NCBI RefSeq assembly: GCF_030272615.1
Contig: NC_081415.1
Location: forward strand, 186,113,494-186,177,493
Reading direction: 5' to 3'
DNA: 64,000 bases
From: Cryptomeria japonica
Lineage: Eukaryota > Streptophyta > Pinopsida > Cupressales > Cupressaceae
Shown here: positions 1 through 9,732 of the stretch, one piece after another
How positions within the stretch are numbered: the first letter of the stretch is position 1
How the letters are laid out: every line of letters starts with the position of its first letter
The notes under the pieces: generated by a model
Database searches by the model: none
What the model saw: only the letters and a program-made list of their open reading frames with translations
Told to the model about the DNA's origin: nothing
Made by a program: the position numbers and the translations under genes

Positions 1-5
1 TTTTT

Positions 6-950
6 ATGGATGTAGATCTGTTAGCCCTGATTGCACAGAATTATGACTCTGTGGCAAGATGCATCAGGAACATAAAGGGATCAATCTTGATTAAGATAAA
101 TGAAGATGAATTCAGGAAAGTGTTTAAACTCAGTGAGTCCTCCAATTTGTTAGAACCTATTGAATTTGAGTCATTAGCCCAGGTTTACAACACACAAAGG
201 GATCATCTTAAAAGTGGTCCATTGAAAGAATTGTTTGTAAAGATAGGGGGGTTAATAGTTGTATGCCCCAGCACAATGGAACCATTCTCTCTCAACCTAT
301 TCACTCTGAGAGCTAAGGGTATGTATTTGGCATTAAGCCAGATTTTTGGAGAGGATGCTGAAAAGAATATGCCAACCCATTATATGTTAATGATTGCACA
401 AATTCTAAACCCCTCCCTAGCAATAACATTTGATTATGCCTCATACCTTGCTGATGCAATTCATAAAGGGCTAGTAGGAATCAAAAATGGTAAGGTGGAT
501 AGGCCATTTGGATGGTACTCCATGTTAATGCATATGTTTTTGTTCAAAGGGGCTAATTATTTTGGAAAGGAGATGGACCTGATTAAGGTCAAGGATAAAG
601 AGGAGATGCAAGTGCAATTGTGGAGTATTGTTCTATCTTGGGATAGAGAAGATGCAAGTTATTTAAAGTTTGATAGATGCTTTGCATCTAAAATTAGGAT
701 TCTTCTATGCAGAGAAAACCCTAGAATTCCTAAGGCTCTTTTGGAGTTTCTCAAACCAAAGGAGTTTGCAGAGGATATCAAGATTGTTCACAATTGGGGA
801 GACATATATTTGTACCCCGTGGCTACTATTTTTAGAGTGTTTGGATTTAGAGGCACCCCCTTTTTACTACCCTATCATGTCCCATTGAAGATAGGGATTG
901 TAAAAGTCCTGAGACAAATTGGGGGAGTTAATGACATAAAAAGAGAATAA
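6..950 (+). CDS. Uncharacterised 314-aa transposon-type protein
   Basis: An uninterrupted 314-codon frame from ATG to TAA, the longest intact frame in the window outside the Tat-like element. I do not recognise a named domain. It is globular and mixed alpha-like, without signal peptide or membrane segment. Residues near 25-50 (ILIKINEDEFRKVF...) and 143-185 (FDYASYLADAI... IKNGK... GWYSMLMHMFLF) align by eye with the degenerate ORF at 10,080-10,700 (VPMKITKEMIRRV; YDICEMIQSQF... IKKDKK... FKYGSLLVCIFF). This makes it a second member of one family. That relative lies just upstream of a 3' LTR, so the family is probably an extra ORF of LTR elements. The window starts 5 bases upstream, so an upstream extension or exon cannot be excluded. 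Function unknown; a host gene is less likely. Confidence 0.55.
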   Translation: MDVDLLALIAQNYDSVARCIRNIKGSILIKINEDEFRKVFKLSESSNLLEPIEFESLAQVYNTQRDHLKSGPLKELFVKIGGLIVVCPSTMEPFSLNLFTLRAKGMYLALSQIFGEDAEKNMPTHYMLMIAQILNPSLAITFDYASYLADAIHKGLVGIKNGKVDRPFGWYSMLMHMFLFKGANYFGKEMDLIKVKDKEEMQVQLWSIVLSWDREDASYLKFDRCFASKIRILLCRENPRIPKALLEFLKPKEFAEDIKIVHNWGDIYLYPVATIFRVFGFRGTPFLLPYHVPLKIGIVKVLRQIGGVNDIKRE

Positions 951-1751
951 AATATAAACCATTATTGAACTTTTGTTATAATTAAAGCTTTCATTACTAC
1001 TTACTTGCAAGTTTTCTACTATGTTATACAATAATTCCACCCTCTGTCATATCTCATTAGTGGTAGGTTGCACAACTGCCAAAGCAACAATCTCTTTTCT
1101 AATTTTTATAAGAGGCATTTTAAAGAATTTCACAAGGTCTGTGGGATCTTTAGGGTCATCATTGCTAAACCCTAATGATTCCACATCCACAGAAAGGTGA
1201 TGAGGTACTGTGACTCCCTTTCCCTTTCCCCGAACATCCGTATGTGTCAAGAATATCATTAACAATTACAAAATTAGTATAAATCACTAAAAAAAAGAAC
1301 ATAATAATGTAACAGTTTGCTTCTACCTAATTTGTAAAATTACAATGAGGTTTACCTTCTCGGTAGAAGTGTTGCAAGGTACATCTCTATCTATGATATG
1401 TGATGGATCCATGTCAGCCTGTGACAAAGAAAAAATATAAAAGACGTTAGCGAAATTACATCATACACAACATGAACAACATGAACTTTGTAGACAAAAA
1501 GAGTATTAAATATTAAAAAGATGTTGTCATCAAAATCATTGTAATTTTTTTAATTCCTTACCTTTACTTTATGTAGACTATGCAGGATCCTCAACTAAAT
1601 GGTCACATAAATAGTCACACTCCCTATCTCCATCTCCATATTAAAAGGTGCATCATGAATTAATTATGTAATGGCATTAGAATTCAAAACAGAATGAATT
1701 AATTATGTAAAAAAAATTCTATCAAGAAGTCAATATTAAATAGATAATATA
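951..1751. other. AT-rich stretch with one possible short exon
   Basis: No convincing gene. On the minus strand, 1265-1047 holds 72 open codons, rich in K and G at the start (VRGKGKGVTVPHH) and then acidic. It could be an exon of the CACTA element's downstream gene, but no domain is recognisable. The rest is AT-rich sequence without clear repeats. Confidence 0.3.
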
Positions 1752-1803
1752 CTAATCGCATTCCTCATACATTTCATTCATCATCATCATGAACATCAAG
1801 GTC

Positions 1804-1811
1804 ATCATCAC

Positions 1812-1854
<43 letters not shown>

Positions 1855-2060
1855 GTCATCGTCGTCGTCGTCGTCGTCGTTGTCGTCGTCGTCGTTGTCG
1901 TCGTCGTCATCATTGTCATCATCATCATCATCAACGTCTTCACCATCATCATCACCATCATCACCATCACCATCATCATCATCTTCTTCTTCTTCTTCTT
2001 CTTCTTCTTCTTCTTCTCTTCTTCTTCTTCTTCTTCTTCTTCTTCTTCTTCTTCTTCTTT
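1804..2060. repeat. Compound trinucleotide microsatellite (CAT/CGT/CTT)n
   Basis: Successive CAT, CGT, CAT and CTT runs cover about 255 bp. On the minus strand these are GAA, GAT and GAC runs, which can encode Glu and Asp. They begin just after the stop codon of the transposase pseudogene (2076), whose last residues are already acidic (EEEDTEEVEDEVDDDHD). The tract probably grew from an acidic C-terminal tail. Open frames across it (poly-Met, poly-Ser, poly-Ile) are repeat artefacts. Confidence 0.95.
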
Positions 2061-2075
2061 GTCATTGTGAAACTT

Positions 2076-5000
2076 TCAATCATGATCATCATCCACTTCA
2101 TCTTCTACTTCTTCGGTATCTTCTTCTTCCATCACATTATACTTTATCGGCCTTCCTCTTGGATCATGTCTAACAACAAATGACCAACCCGATTTATGTG
2201 GAACCTCTGAGTAAAATACTTGCTCACATTGGCTTGGAAGAACATAGGGCTCATCCCCAATCGGTTCAAATGACCTTGTATTTAGCATTATAAAACCATT
2301 ATCTTGTTCAATAACAATTCTATCAGGATCATTTTTATTCAATCGTAGCCTGTACCATTTGACGACGAACAAAACTAATGTGAAGGAATTAAAGTCACAC
2401 TCAAGTATATCATCCAAAATGCCATAGTATCGATTTTGAGACTGTTGAGGATGAATGTCATTTCTCAATGAAATATTTGTCACCTCAAAGACTGTAGTGA
2501 TGCCAAAATCACAAGTTTTCTTCGTGTCATCCAACTTTTTTATGCGAAATTTATGACCATTGTAGCACATAGTGTTGTGGTGTTTGACCTGCAATATGTC
2601 AAACATGTAAAATTTATTGCATTGTGAGTTGATAAACATATGGGTGATTAATAAATTTATAGGTACCTCTTTATCTCTTAAACCATAAGCTAAATCAATT
2701 TCCCTTTGCGTAACATTGGAATCTCCATTACGATGTGCTTCTTTAACCAATGAAGCCACACCTTCCCATGTTAACGTGCATCTAGAATGTTGACAACGTT
2801 CAATCCATACGGTCATCCAATCAAGATTGTTTGCAATATACAAATGTAGTGCATCCCACTCTCGATCAACTGTACAAAAAATAAATAGACGTCTTACAAT
2901 CGATTTATTTTGAAGATTAAGAATTAATTAACTACAATAACATCTTATAATTACCTCTCACTTTCCTCAATCTACCTTTCCCCGTCAAGTACTCCCTTTC
3001 AAATTTGTTAATGGTGTTGGGATCCCAAATGCGATCCACGTGGATCTTTGCTGCAAACTTAGGAAGATATTCAGAAATGTACACCATAGTCTGGTATACC
3101 ATATATCCCTCCACCATAGAACCCTTAGGATGTTCTCTTTCTCGAACCAAAGCCTTCAAAAATTTCAAGTGCCTCTCAACCATCCACATTGACCTAGTGT
3201 GTACAGGTCCACACAATTCAATCTCCTCAACTTGGTGTATGAGGTAGTGTTCTTGTGCATTGAAAAAAGCTGGAGGTAGACACTTTTGCATTTCACACAT
3301 TAAATGAGGAATTTTTCTCTTCCTATATTTTATATTGTCTTTATGGATTTCTTTACATGACAACCACCTACAAGGTATTCAAGATGCAAAAAAAAATATT
3401 ACATAAGAAGTAAAACAAATTGCAAATATAATATCTATACAACGAACTAAACAAATATCACTACTTACCTCATGTATTTTCCAAGATCATATATGACTTT
3501 CTTGACATTATTGTTGAAGTCATCTGGGAGAGATAGAGGTAGAATGTACTGCAACAATTATAAAATTATCATTTCATTTTTTTGTAACATAATGAAAAGT
3601 ACACATATGCACAGTACTTAAATACATACTAAAAACACAAGAACATGAATTACCTTAATGAAGGTATGCCAATCATGCATTTTCATCCCTGGCCCAAATT
3701 CACTTTTCTTTAATATGAGATTATTTATGTTTGCAGCAAATCTTGTGGGAAATCAAATTTTTCGTATGACTTCTTTTATAGCATTTCTTTGCTGGTCCAT
3801 TAATAACCAAGGAAGCTCACTTATATTAATCTGGTCTCCATGGCTATTTGATTGAATGACATTTATCATTGCATGATTGGAATCCTGAATGTCACTACAT
3901 ATTTTGACAATTTTTTCTTTGTCACACCTTCCATCCAATATTTTCCATAATGTCTCTGTTATATTCTTTCCAATATGCATACTATCAAACAAATGAACAA
4001 TTTGTAATTGCTCATAGTAGGGTAGCCTACTAAATTGTAGGGGGATAACTTTTTATTCCTTAGGAAGGTGGTCATTTATGCCTTCACAACCTTCATGATC
4101 ATCAATCACATCATCAATAAACAAAAAAAAATAGAAAAGATGTTTTATGACAAACCAATAGATGGAATGGCATTACCTTGACGATTAATTCTATTATATT
4201 CCAACTTCCACAGGTGAGGTGTCATTCTTCGTGGCTTTGATGTATTCTCTTCTTTCCCATTGAAAAGATGTTTTTTAGTATTTCGATACTTATGATTTTT
4301 GTGGAGAAAGTGCCTATACTCATCAAACACCTGCTTTCCTAAACTTTTTGAATGACGAGATTTCATCTTTGGACCAGAAACATGACATGCAAATTTTCCC
4401 TTTGTTTGACGACCTAAAAGATAATGTATAATTGGATTAAATATGATAATTTTTTGAGTTATAATGTTCATGCACAACTTAAACACTATAACATACCACA
4501 AAAATGTGTTAGCCCTGGGGCATCGTGTATTGTCCATAGAAGCATCGCATGGAATTGAAATTGTCTTTGTCTTATTGGTCTAGAGACGTCGTACATAGTG
4601 ACACCATTCCATAACTCCAGCAACTCATCGATAAGAGGCTCGATATATACATTCATATCTTTAACTTGGTACTTACCTAATCGAATGAACAAAAACATTA
4701 CATAATTATTATGACCATTTTACTGCAATATTTATAATTAAATTTAGACGACTGTATTTAAATGATAAAATACCTGGAACAATCATTGCCAACATTATGT
4801 GCTCCCTCTTTATTGACATCCATGGAGGAATGTTAATGTTGATAACAAAAACAGGCCACACTGAGTAAACAGATCTCATCTCTCCAAATGGATTGACACC
4901 GTCCGTTGCCAATGAAAGCCTGAGATTACGAGGTTCTTCTTTAGAGTGTGGCCACTTTTCCTCTATGTCCATAAATGTTGAACCATCTGTAGGAATTCGA

Positions 5001-6096
5001 ATAATGCCATCTCAACTTCTATTGCATGCATGGTAATCCATAAATTGTGCCAAGGTAGTGCACTTGAATAATCATTGCATACGTGGAATAATGGGAATAT
5101 AGCGAAGAACCTTGCGAGGAACCCTTTTTGTTATTTGATCTATTCGATATCTACTGATATGACATTCAGGGCATTCAGTTCAAAATTCATGTTGTTTCTG
5201 ATATATAATATGATCATTGGGACAAGCATCTATTGCTTGATACTCCATTCCAATATCTTTCATAATGGCAGATAATTCTCGGTATGGGCGAGGTAGAATA
5301 TTTGATGGTGGTAACAAAAACTCACTTATCAATCTACAACAACAAAATATAATTTGTTATAATAAAGAGTATTAATGGTACAACATGATTCACAGTTTAT
5401 TATGACATATATGACATGCCTTAACATACGTGACATTGTTATGTTGGATAAACCATTCATAACCTTCAAGTTCACCAACAACAATACAGCGGAGAGAATA
5501 GTTGCCTGCGAGCCTTCATAAAGGGCCTCAGATGCCTTCTCAGGTAGAGGGACATCATGAACAACATCAAGGTCATCTTCATCATCATGATCAGCTGCAC
5601 GAGTACTAAATGAGTCATGGATCAATGTATTTATACTATCATCTTCAATTGTGTTTTCTAGCTCATGATCATCATCTTCCATGGGATCATTATCTTTAGC
5701 TTCGATATTCACACCTCCATGTTCGTCCACTTCAAAAACCATATTATCAGGGTTGTGTTGATCCATACCATGTGCTCCTTGGTGCTCGACCTATATAAAA
5801 TTGATATACATAAATAAACCGTGATCATGATCTCATCATCACGTGATTTATTATGTATATAAATTGTCAAAATGATATAATAAAAAACTTACCAATGGAT
5901 GATAATCATGTCCACCTTCAATGTGACCATGCAGCCTATAATGTTTCTTTGTTGTTTTGATTACAAGTCTTCTATTCTTTAACCCCTTACAAATTTTGCA
6001 CGGACAATAACATTTTCCATCACCTTTTCTTTTCAAGTTAGACCACAATCTAGCAATTGTCTCCTTATTTTGTTGTTCGTTGATATTGTCTGACAT
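2076..6096 (-). pseudogene. CACTA (En/Spm) transposase, TnpD-like, multi-exon
   Basis: The catalytic gene of a CACTA DNA transposon, decayed. Reading the minus strand, readable splice junctions give exons about 6096-5893, 5790-5430, 5333-4774, 4676-4497, 4413-4156, about 4110-3654, 3548-3469, 3367-2955, 2869-2667 and 2588-2076. Family blocks appear in order. The N-terminal Transpos_assoc block has CPCKICKG and HGH. Transposase_21 has LPRPYRELSAIMKDIG, ACPNDHIIY, LATDGVNPFGEM, IPPWMS and LIDELLELWNGV. DUF4218 has CLPPAFFNAQEHYLIHQVEE, GPVHTRSMWMVERHLKFLK and SMVEGYM. DUF4216 has YYGILDDILECDF and VKWYRL. In-frame stops (for example after HEF, MQ, NRS, and in RKI*FPT) mostly read as CGA to TGA. 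The start is the ATG at 6096, which opens the Zn-binding block. The product would act in the nucleus on CACTA termini. Family is certain; exact exon ends near 4110 and 4156 are less so. Confidence 0.88.
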
Positions 6097-7585
6097 GGTC
6101 TTTCTTCACAGGCAAGAAAATAGAAATTATTGTTTGACATGGTCTTTCCCTCAGGAGCTGGTAGATCCTGCTTCCATACTTTAATTCTATTTTCTCAAAG
6201 GACAATCCTAAAAATCCATGCATTGCAAACAACTTTTTACAGCTTTGTTGGTTGTGGTGGCATCACAGAGAGTTTACATCAATAAATGAAGAACATGCCA
6301 ATGCTTTTAATGCAGCAGTAGAAGTCTATCTCTTATTCAACATCTCTAGTGAAACCCCCATGATCTTTTGTTGGAGTAGAATTTGTTATATTATAGAAAG
6401 GGTCTTGTCCTTTGTTGATGGGATATTCATCTACCTCAAGAAATAATTGTTCTTTTCTCCAACAAGAAGTGGAACTAAATGAAGATCTAGCACCATGAAA
6501 TTAATCCTCAAAAGGATTACTATAGTTAGTTTTGGTAGATAATGATCTGGGTAAAATACTAATGTGGCTTTACGAAATATTATGTACTAGCTTAGCATAC
6601 TCTAACAACTTTGGTGCGACATGCTACATCCAATTAAGTCTCCATCGATATCTCTATTGTGTTTATGGATTGGATTCAATGTACTCTTTTTATACACAGA
6701 TTTTACTTTCAACTGAGGAGGTTTGTATGTACTTACTTGTCTTTTGATTGTATCCCTATTTCAAGAATTTCTTCTATCAACAAATCATTTGTTGTAAGTT
6801 GTACAAGTGGAAGCTTGAACATGCCTTCCGTGCTAGCCTTGTTGATACGTTCAACACCATCTTCTGCAACAAATCTTTAGAACTTCATTTTTCTGAATTG
6901 AAGAGTGAGTAGTAGGGACAATCTAGGACACTTACAGAGGTTTTGCAAGAGAGATAAATAGACCTAAATATTATGGCTTAATAATGATCAATAGGTAAAC
7001 ATATAAGAAACTCTTAATATCAAAATGACTTTTTCAATTGTCTTTACTAGAAATGGATAGATATGCTAATAATGGCTTTATGACTATATGTCAACTTTAG
7101 ACTCAATCCAAGAAGAGCTAGAACTAATATGCGATATCTAGATTTATGATCTCTATAATATAACAATCCCATAATTATGTTTCCACGCATCTATACCACA
7201 ACACAAACATCATGCTAGTGCTCAGCCATAGCAATTGATATCCTAATTATAGAATGTGAAATATGCACATAACTATGAATAAAGATTAAGAAAAACAAAG
7301 AAAGATGCTTATTGCAAACATAAATGACTAATGGACAAGAATTGAATTCATTGTAGATAGTTTTGAATATCAAATTCACTTATTTGTGTGTATTTAGTAA
7401 CTCATGTACTTGTGGCCAACCATTTATCTCTTTCATAAATTAAACACTTATTAATAACATTAAATGGCTGAGTAATTATGTTTTAGTTGAAATTGAAAAT
7501 AAAATATTTTATTTCAGGACAGCTCAGACTATTCCCTATCATATTCTAGACTCTTGGTTTTGTTAGTAGTGGTTTGATGTCTTTG
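6097..7585. other. CACTA 5' flank, no gene seen
   Basis: About 1.5 kb of AT-rich sequence between the transposase start and the PPR pseudogene. Short open frames exist (for example 6252-6446 and 6532-6747, plus strand), but none resembles a known family and codon structure is poor. It probably holds the element's promoter, but I see no box worth naming. Confidence 0.5.
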
Positions 7586-7589
7586 GAGC

Positions 7590-8348
7590 TGATCATTGCA
7601 TTTCTTTAGTTACGTTTGCCAGCCTACTCCCAACCTGTGCCAAAATGGGAGCTTTGGAATAGGGTATGGACATCCATCAAAGCATAAAAGATAGAGGAAT
7701 TTTGTTAGATGTAGTTGCAACTACACAAAATGGATTTGTTGAGAAGGCTTTAGAAACTTTCAGGCAAATGCAATCGGCAGGTGTAAAGCCAAATTCCATG
7801 ACCATTGCTACTATCCTCCCTGCCTATACCAAAATGGGAGATTTGGAATAGGGTATGGACATTCATCGAAGCATAAAGGATAGAGAAATTTTGTCAGATG
7901 TTGTAGTTGTAACTGCCTTGGTAGACATGTATGCAAAATGTGGAAGCATAGACAAGGTACGTGAACGATTTGATAGAATGCCTGAAAGAAATGTTGTCTC
8001 ATGGACTACAACAATTGCTGGATATGCACAAAATAGATTTGTTGAAAAGGCTTTAGACACTTTCAAGCAAATGGAATTGGAAGGCATAAAGCCAAATTCC
8101 ACAGCCTTTGCTAGCATCCTCCCTGCCTGTGCAAAAATGGGAGCTTTGGAACAGGGTATGGACATCCATCAAAGCATAACAGATAGAGGAATTTTGTTAG
8201 GTGTTGTACTTGCAAATGCCCTGCTTGACATGAATGCAAAATGTGGAAACATGGACAAGGCTCGTGAATTGTTTGATACGATGCTGCAAAGAGATGTGAT
8301 CTCATGTGAACAATCAACACACGCGTATACGAGAGGAAGGGATTGCTG
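7590..8348 (+). pseudogene. PLS-type pentatricopeptide repeat (PPR) gene fragment
   Basis: A remnant of a plant organelle RNA-binding PPR protein. About 250 codons in one frame carry the PLS repeat signature: VVVTALVDMYAKCGSIDKV, FDRMPERNVVSWTT, IAGYAQNRFVEKALDTF, MELEGIKPNS and FASILPACAKMGALEQGMDIHQSI. The unit recurs at 7855 and 8158, that is 303 bp or 101 codons. An earlier unit at 7666 is 189 bp because about 38 codons are missing in frame. Two stops (TAG at about 7663 and 7849) sit where the third unit has CAG, so each needs only C to T. There is no start codon, organelle-targeting peptide or E/DYW end. It lies inside the 5' flank of the CACTA element, on the opposite strand to its transposase, so it may be a captured fragment. 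Confidence 0.9.
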
Positions 8349-8520
8349 ATACAAAATTGAATGCTCACTCCTCAATCATAGTTCTATGGTTTTACGAGAT
8401 TAAACTAGTACAATTAACCACCACATGTATATTTTTTGCAACATGAAATTAAAAACTAAGGCAATTTGAATCTACCTCCTGTGTGGGATTGCCTTTGACA
8501 TGGGTTTGATGTTCTTGGGG
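8349..8520. other. Sequence between PPR fragment and CACTA subterminal repeats
   Basis: Short AT-rich spacer with no gene. It ends at the GC-richer start of the CACTA subterminal region. Confidence 0.4.
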
Positions 8521-8808
8521 GTTGAAGTCACCACGAACACCTACGCGGGATTGCAATTCACAAATGAATTCCCTGCCTCTTTTTTAATTTTGTAATGGCC
8601 GATGTCGTCAGAATTACGACGAACTCAAGCACTTTTTTGAAAAAAAGAAAATTCTCATTGCTAATGCCTTTTTCGTTGAAACCAAATGGGTAATTTCCAT
8701 CAGAATTACGACGAATGTGGGCATTTTTTCAAAAAAAATCAAATTTGGCCACAATATACCTTCTCCGTCAAAAACCTCAGTTGAAAATCTAGTCCAAATG
8801 TATTAGTG
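8521..8808 (-). repeat. CACTA subterminal repeats and 5' terminus
   Basis: Two copies of a motif near 8604-8622 and 8697-8715 (GTCAGAATTACGACGAA type) sit in tandem units about 94 bp apart. Each is followed by an A-rich tail. The same motif (TCGTCGGAATTCTGACGA) lies next to the CACTA terminus at 58,588. Subterminal repeats of this kind are the transposase-binding sites of En/Spm-type elements; the binding role here is inferred. The terminus is TAGTG at 8804-8808. Confidence 0.7.
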
Positions 8809-9030
8809 TAACTTAGATCATTTAGAAAAATTGATCGACTTTTATGTTTAAATCAATATGGGAAAAGATTTTCTCTACCAGTTATCGCCTATGCAAGTTT
8901 TAATTTCTGTATTTGCTTTTGCTTAAGTAATGGCAAGCCTTGCTTTGTTTGATTGGACCCTGTTGTATGGATTGAGTTGGGGTACCTATTTTTTTCCTCC
9001 ATGGTCATAATCTAGGACCATGGAGGACAA
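8809..9030. other. Junction between CACTA end and LTR-element remnant
   Basis: AT-rich, no gene. The 5' LTR expected for the copia-like element downstream is not visible here. Confidence 0.4.
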
Positions 9031-9035
9031 TTGGT

Positions 9036-9290
9036 ATGACATGCTTTAACTACCATAAGATTGGCCACCTAGCTAGAGAATGCAGACATCGATCCTACAA
9101 CCGGTCTGCAAAAAAGAATCAATTTAGCAAGAAAAAGGAGCAAAATGACCTAAAAGGAAAGAAGACAACTAAAGAAATGAGAGATGAAATGAAAAAGACA
9201 TGGATCAAGAAGAATGAAGGAAAAGAAGGACAAGGACATTTTGAAACCAATTCATCATCCATCGGTGATGACAGTTCCACTTCGAACTAG
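9036..9290 (+). pseudogene. Retrotransposon Gag fragment with damaged zinc knuckle
   Basis: About 85 codons. The first part reads CFNYHKIGHLARECRHR, a CCHC zinc knuckle (C-x2-C-x4-H-x4-C) whose second Cys is replaced by Tyr, a single TGC to TAC change. A very basic, Lys-rich tail and a Ser/Asp/Thr-rich end follow, as in the C-terminus of plant Ty1/copia Gag. The knuckle binds element RNA in the virus-like particle. The N-terminal Gag domain and pol are absent, so this is a deletion remnant of the outer element whose 3' LTR starts at 13,263. Confidence 0.6.
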
Positions 9291-9732
9291 GCATACCGAT
9301 GCCTAGGGGGAGCACATATGGTAAGATTACTTTTGAATCCCCTCAACAAATGTAAAGATGTGTTTATTTGCATAGTTGTGATGTACAAATTTGGTCTAAA
9401 AGTTTTTAATTGAAGTTTGTCTTGTGAGTTATTTATTTGAGTATCGGTGTCGCCAATAAATAACCTATGAAGTCAAATCAGCTAACTTTAAGTTGTGAGC
9501 TTCAAATCTAACCATTGGATCCTAGCACTGATAAATATCAATAGATAAATAAGGAAAAGGTAGCGCATTTTCATTTACCTAACTACTTGTGAATTTTCTT
9601 GAGCTCCTGTGTGTTCCAAGGCGATTTCAAAATTGCTAAGCTTTGTTTGTGCGAAAAAGAAATTCAAGCAGAGCGATAGTGGTTTGGTATTCCCTAGGAA
9701 AGTGTTTTCAACTGCATCTGAGAAAATATTGA
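9291..9732. other. Spacer upstream of the element-specific ORF
   Basis: No gene. It begins just after the Gag remnant (GCCTAGGGGGAGCAC) and could be a leader of the next ORF. No LTR boundary or primer-binding site is recognisable. Confidence 0.4.

Larger units (their letters stand above)
1752..8808 (-). mobile_element. CACTA element, left part beyond the window or lost
   Basis: A minus-strand CACTA transposon defined by the transposase pseudogene and by a 5' terminus at 8804-8808 (TAGTG on the plus strand, that is CACTA read on the minus strand). The next three bases are TAA, a possible 3-bp target duplication. The terminal sequence read inward, CACTAATACATTTGG, matches the terminus at 58,588 (CACTAGTACATTCGG). 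The 3' terminus is not visible. The start given here is only a minimum extent, so the ORF at 6-950 may lie inside the element. Confidence 0.7.

Noticed and set aside
1285-1300. CACTAAAAAAAAG as the other end of the first CACTA element
   Set aside because: It does not match the family terminus CACTARTACATTYGG and has no subterminal repeats.
1752-2173. Poly-Met, poly-Ile/Val, poly-Ser/Leu open frames
   Set aside because: They only follow the trinucleotide microsatellite in its different frames.
8349-9730. 5' LTR of the outer copia-like element
   Set aside because: Nothing here resembles the 3' LTR (no CCCTTAACCGGGT repeats, no matching ends).
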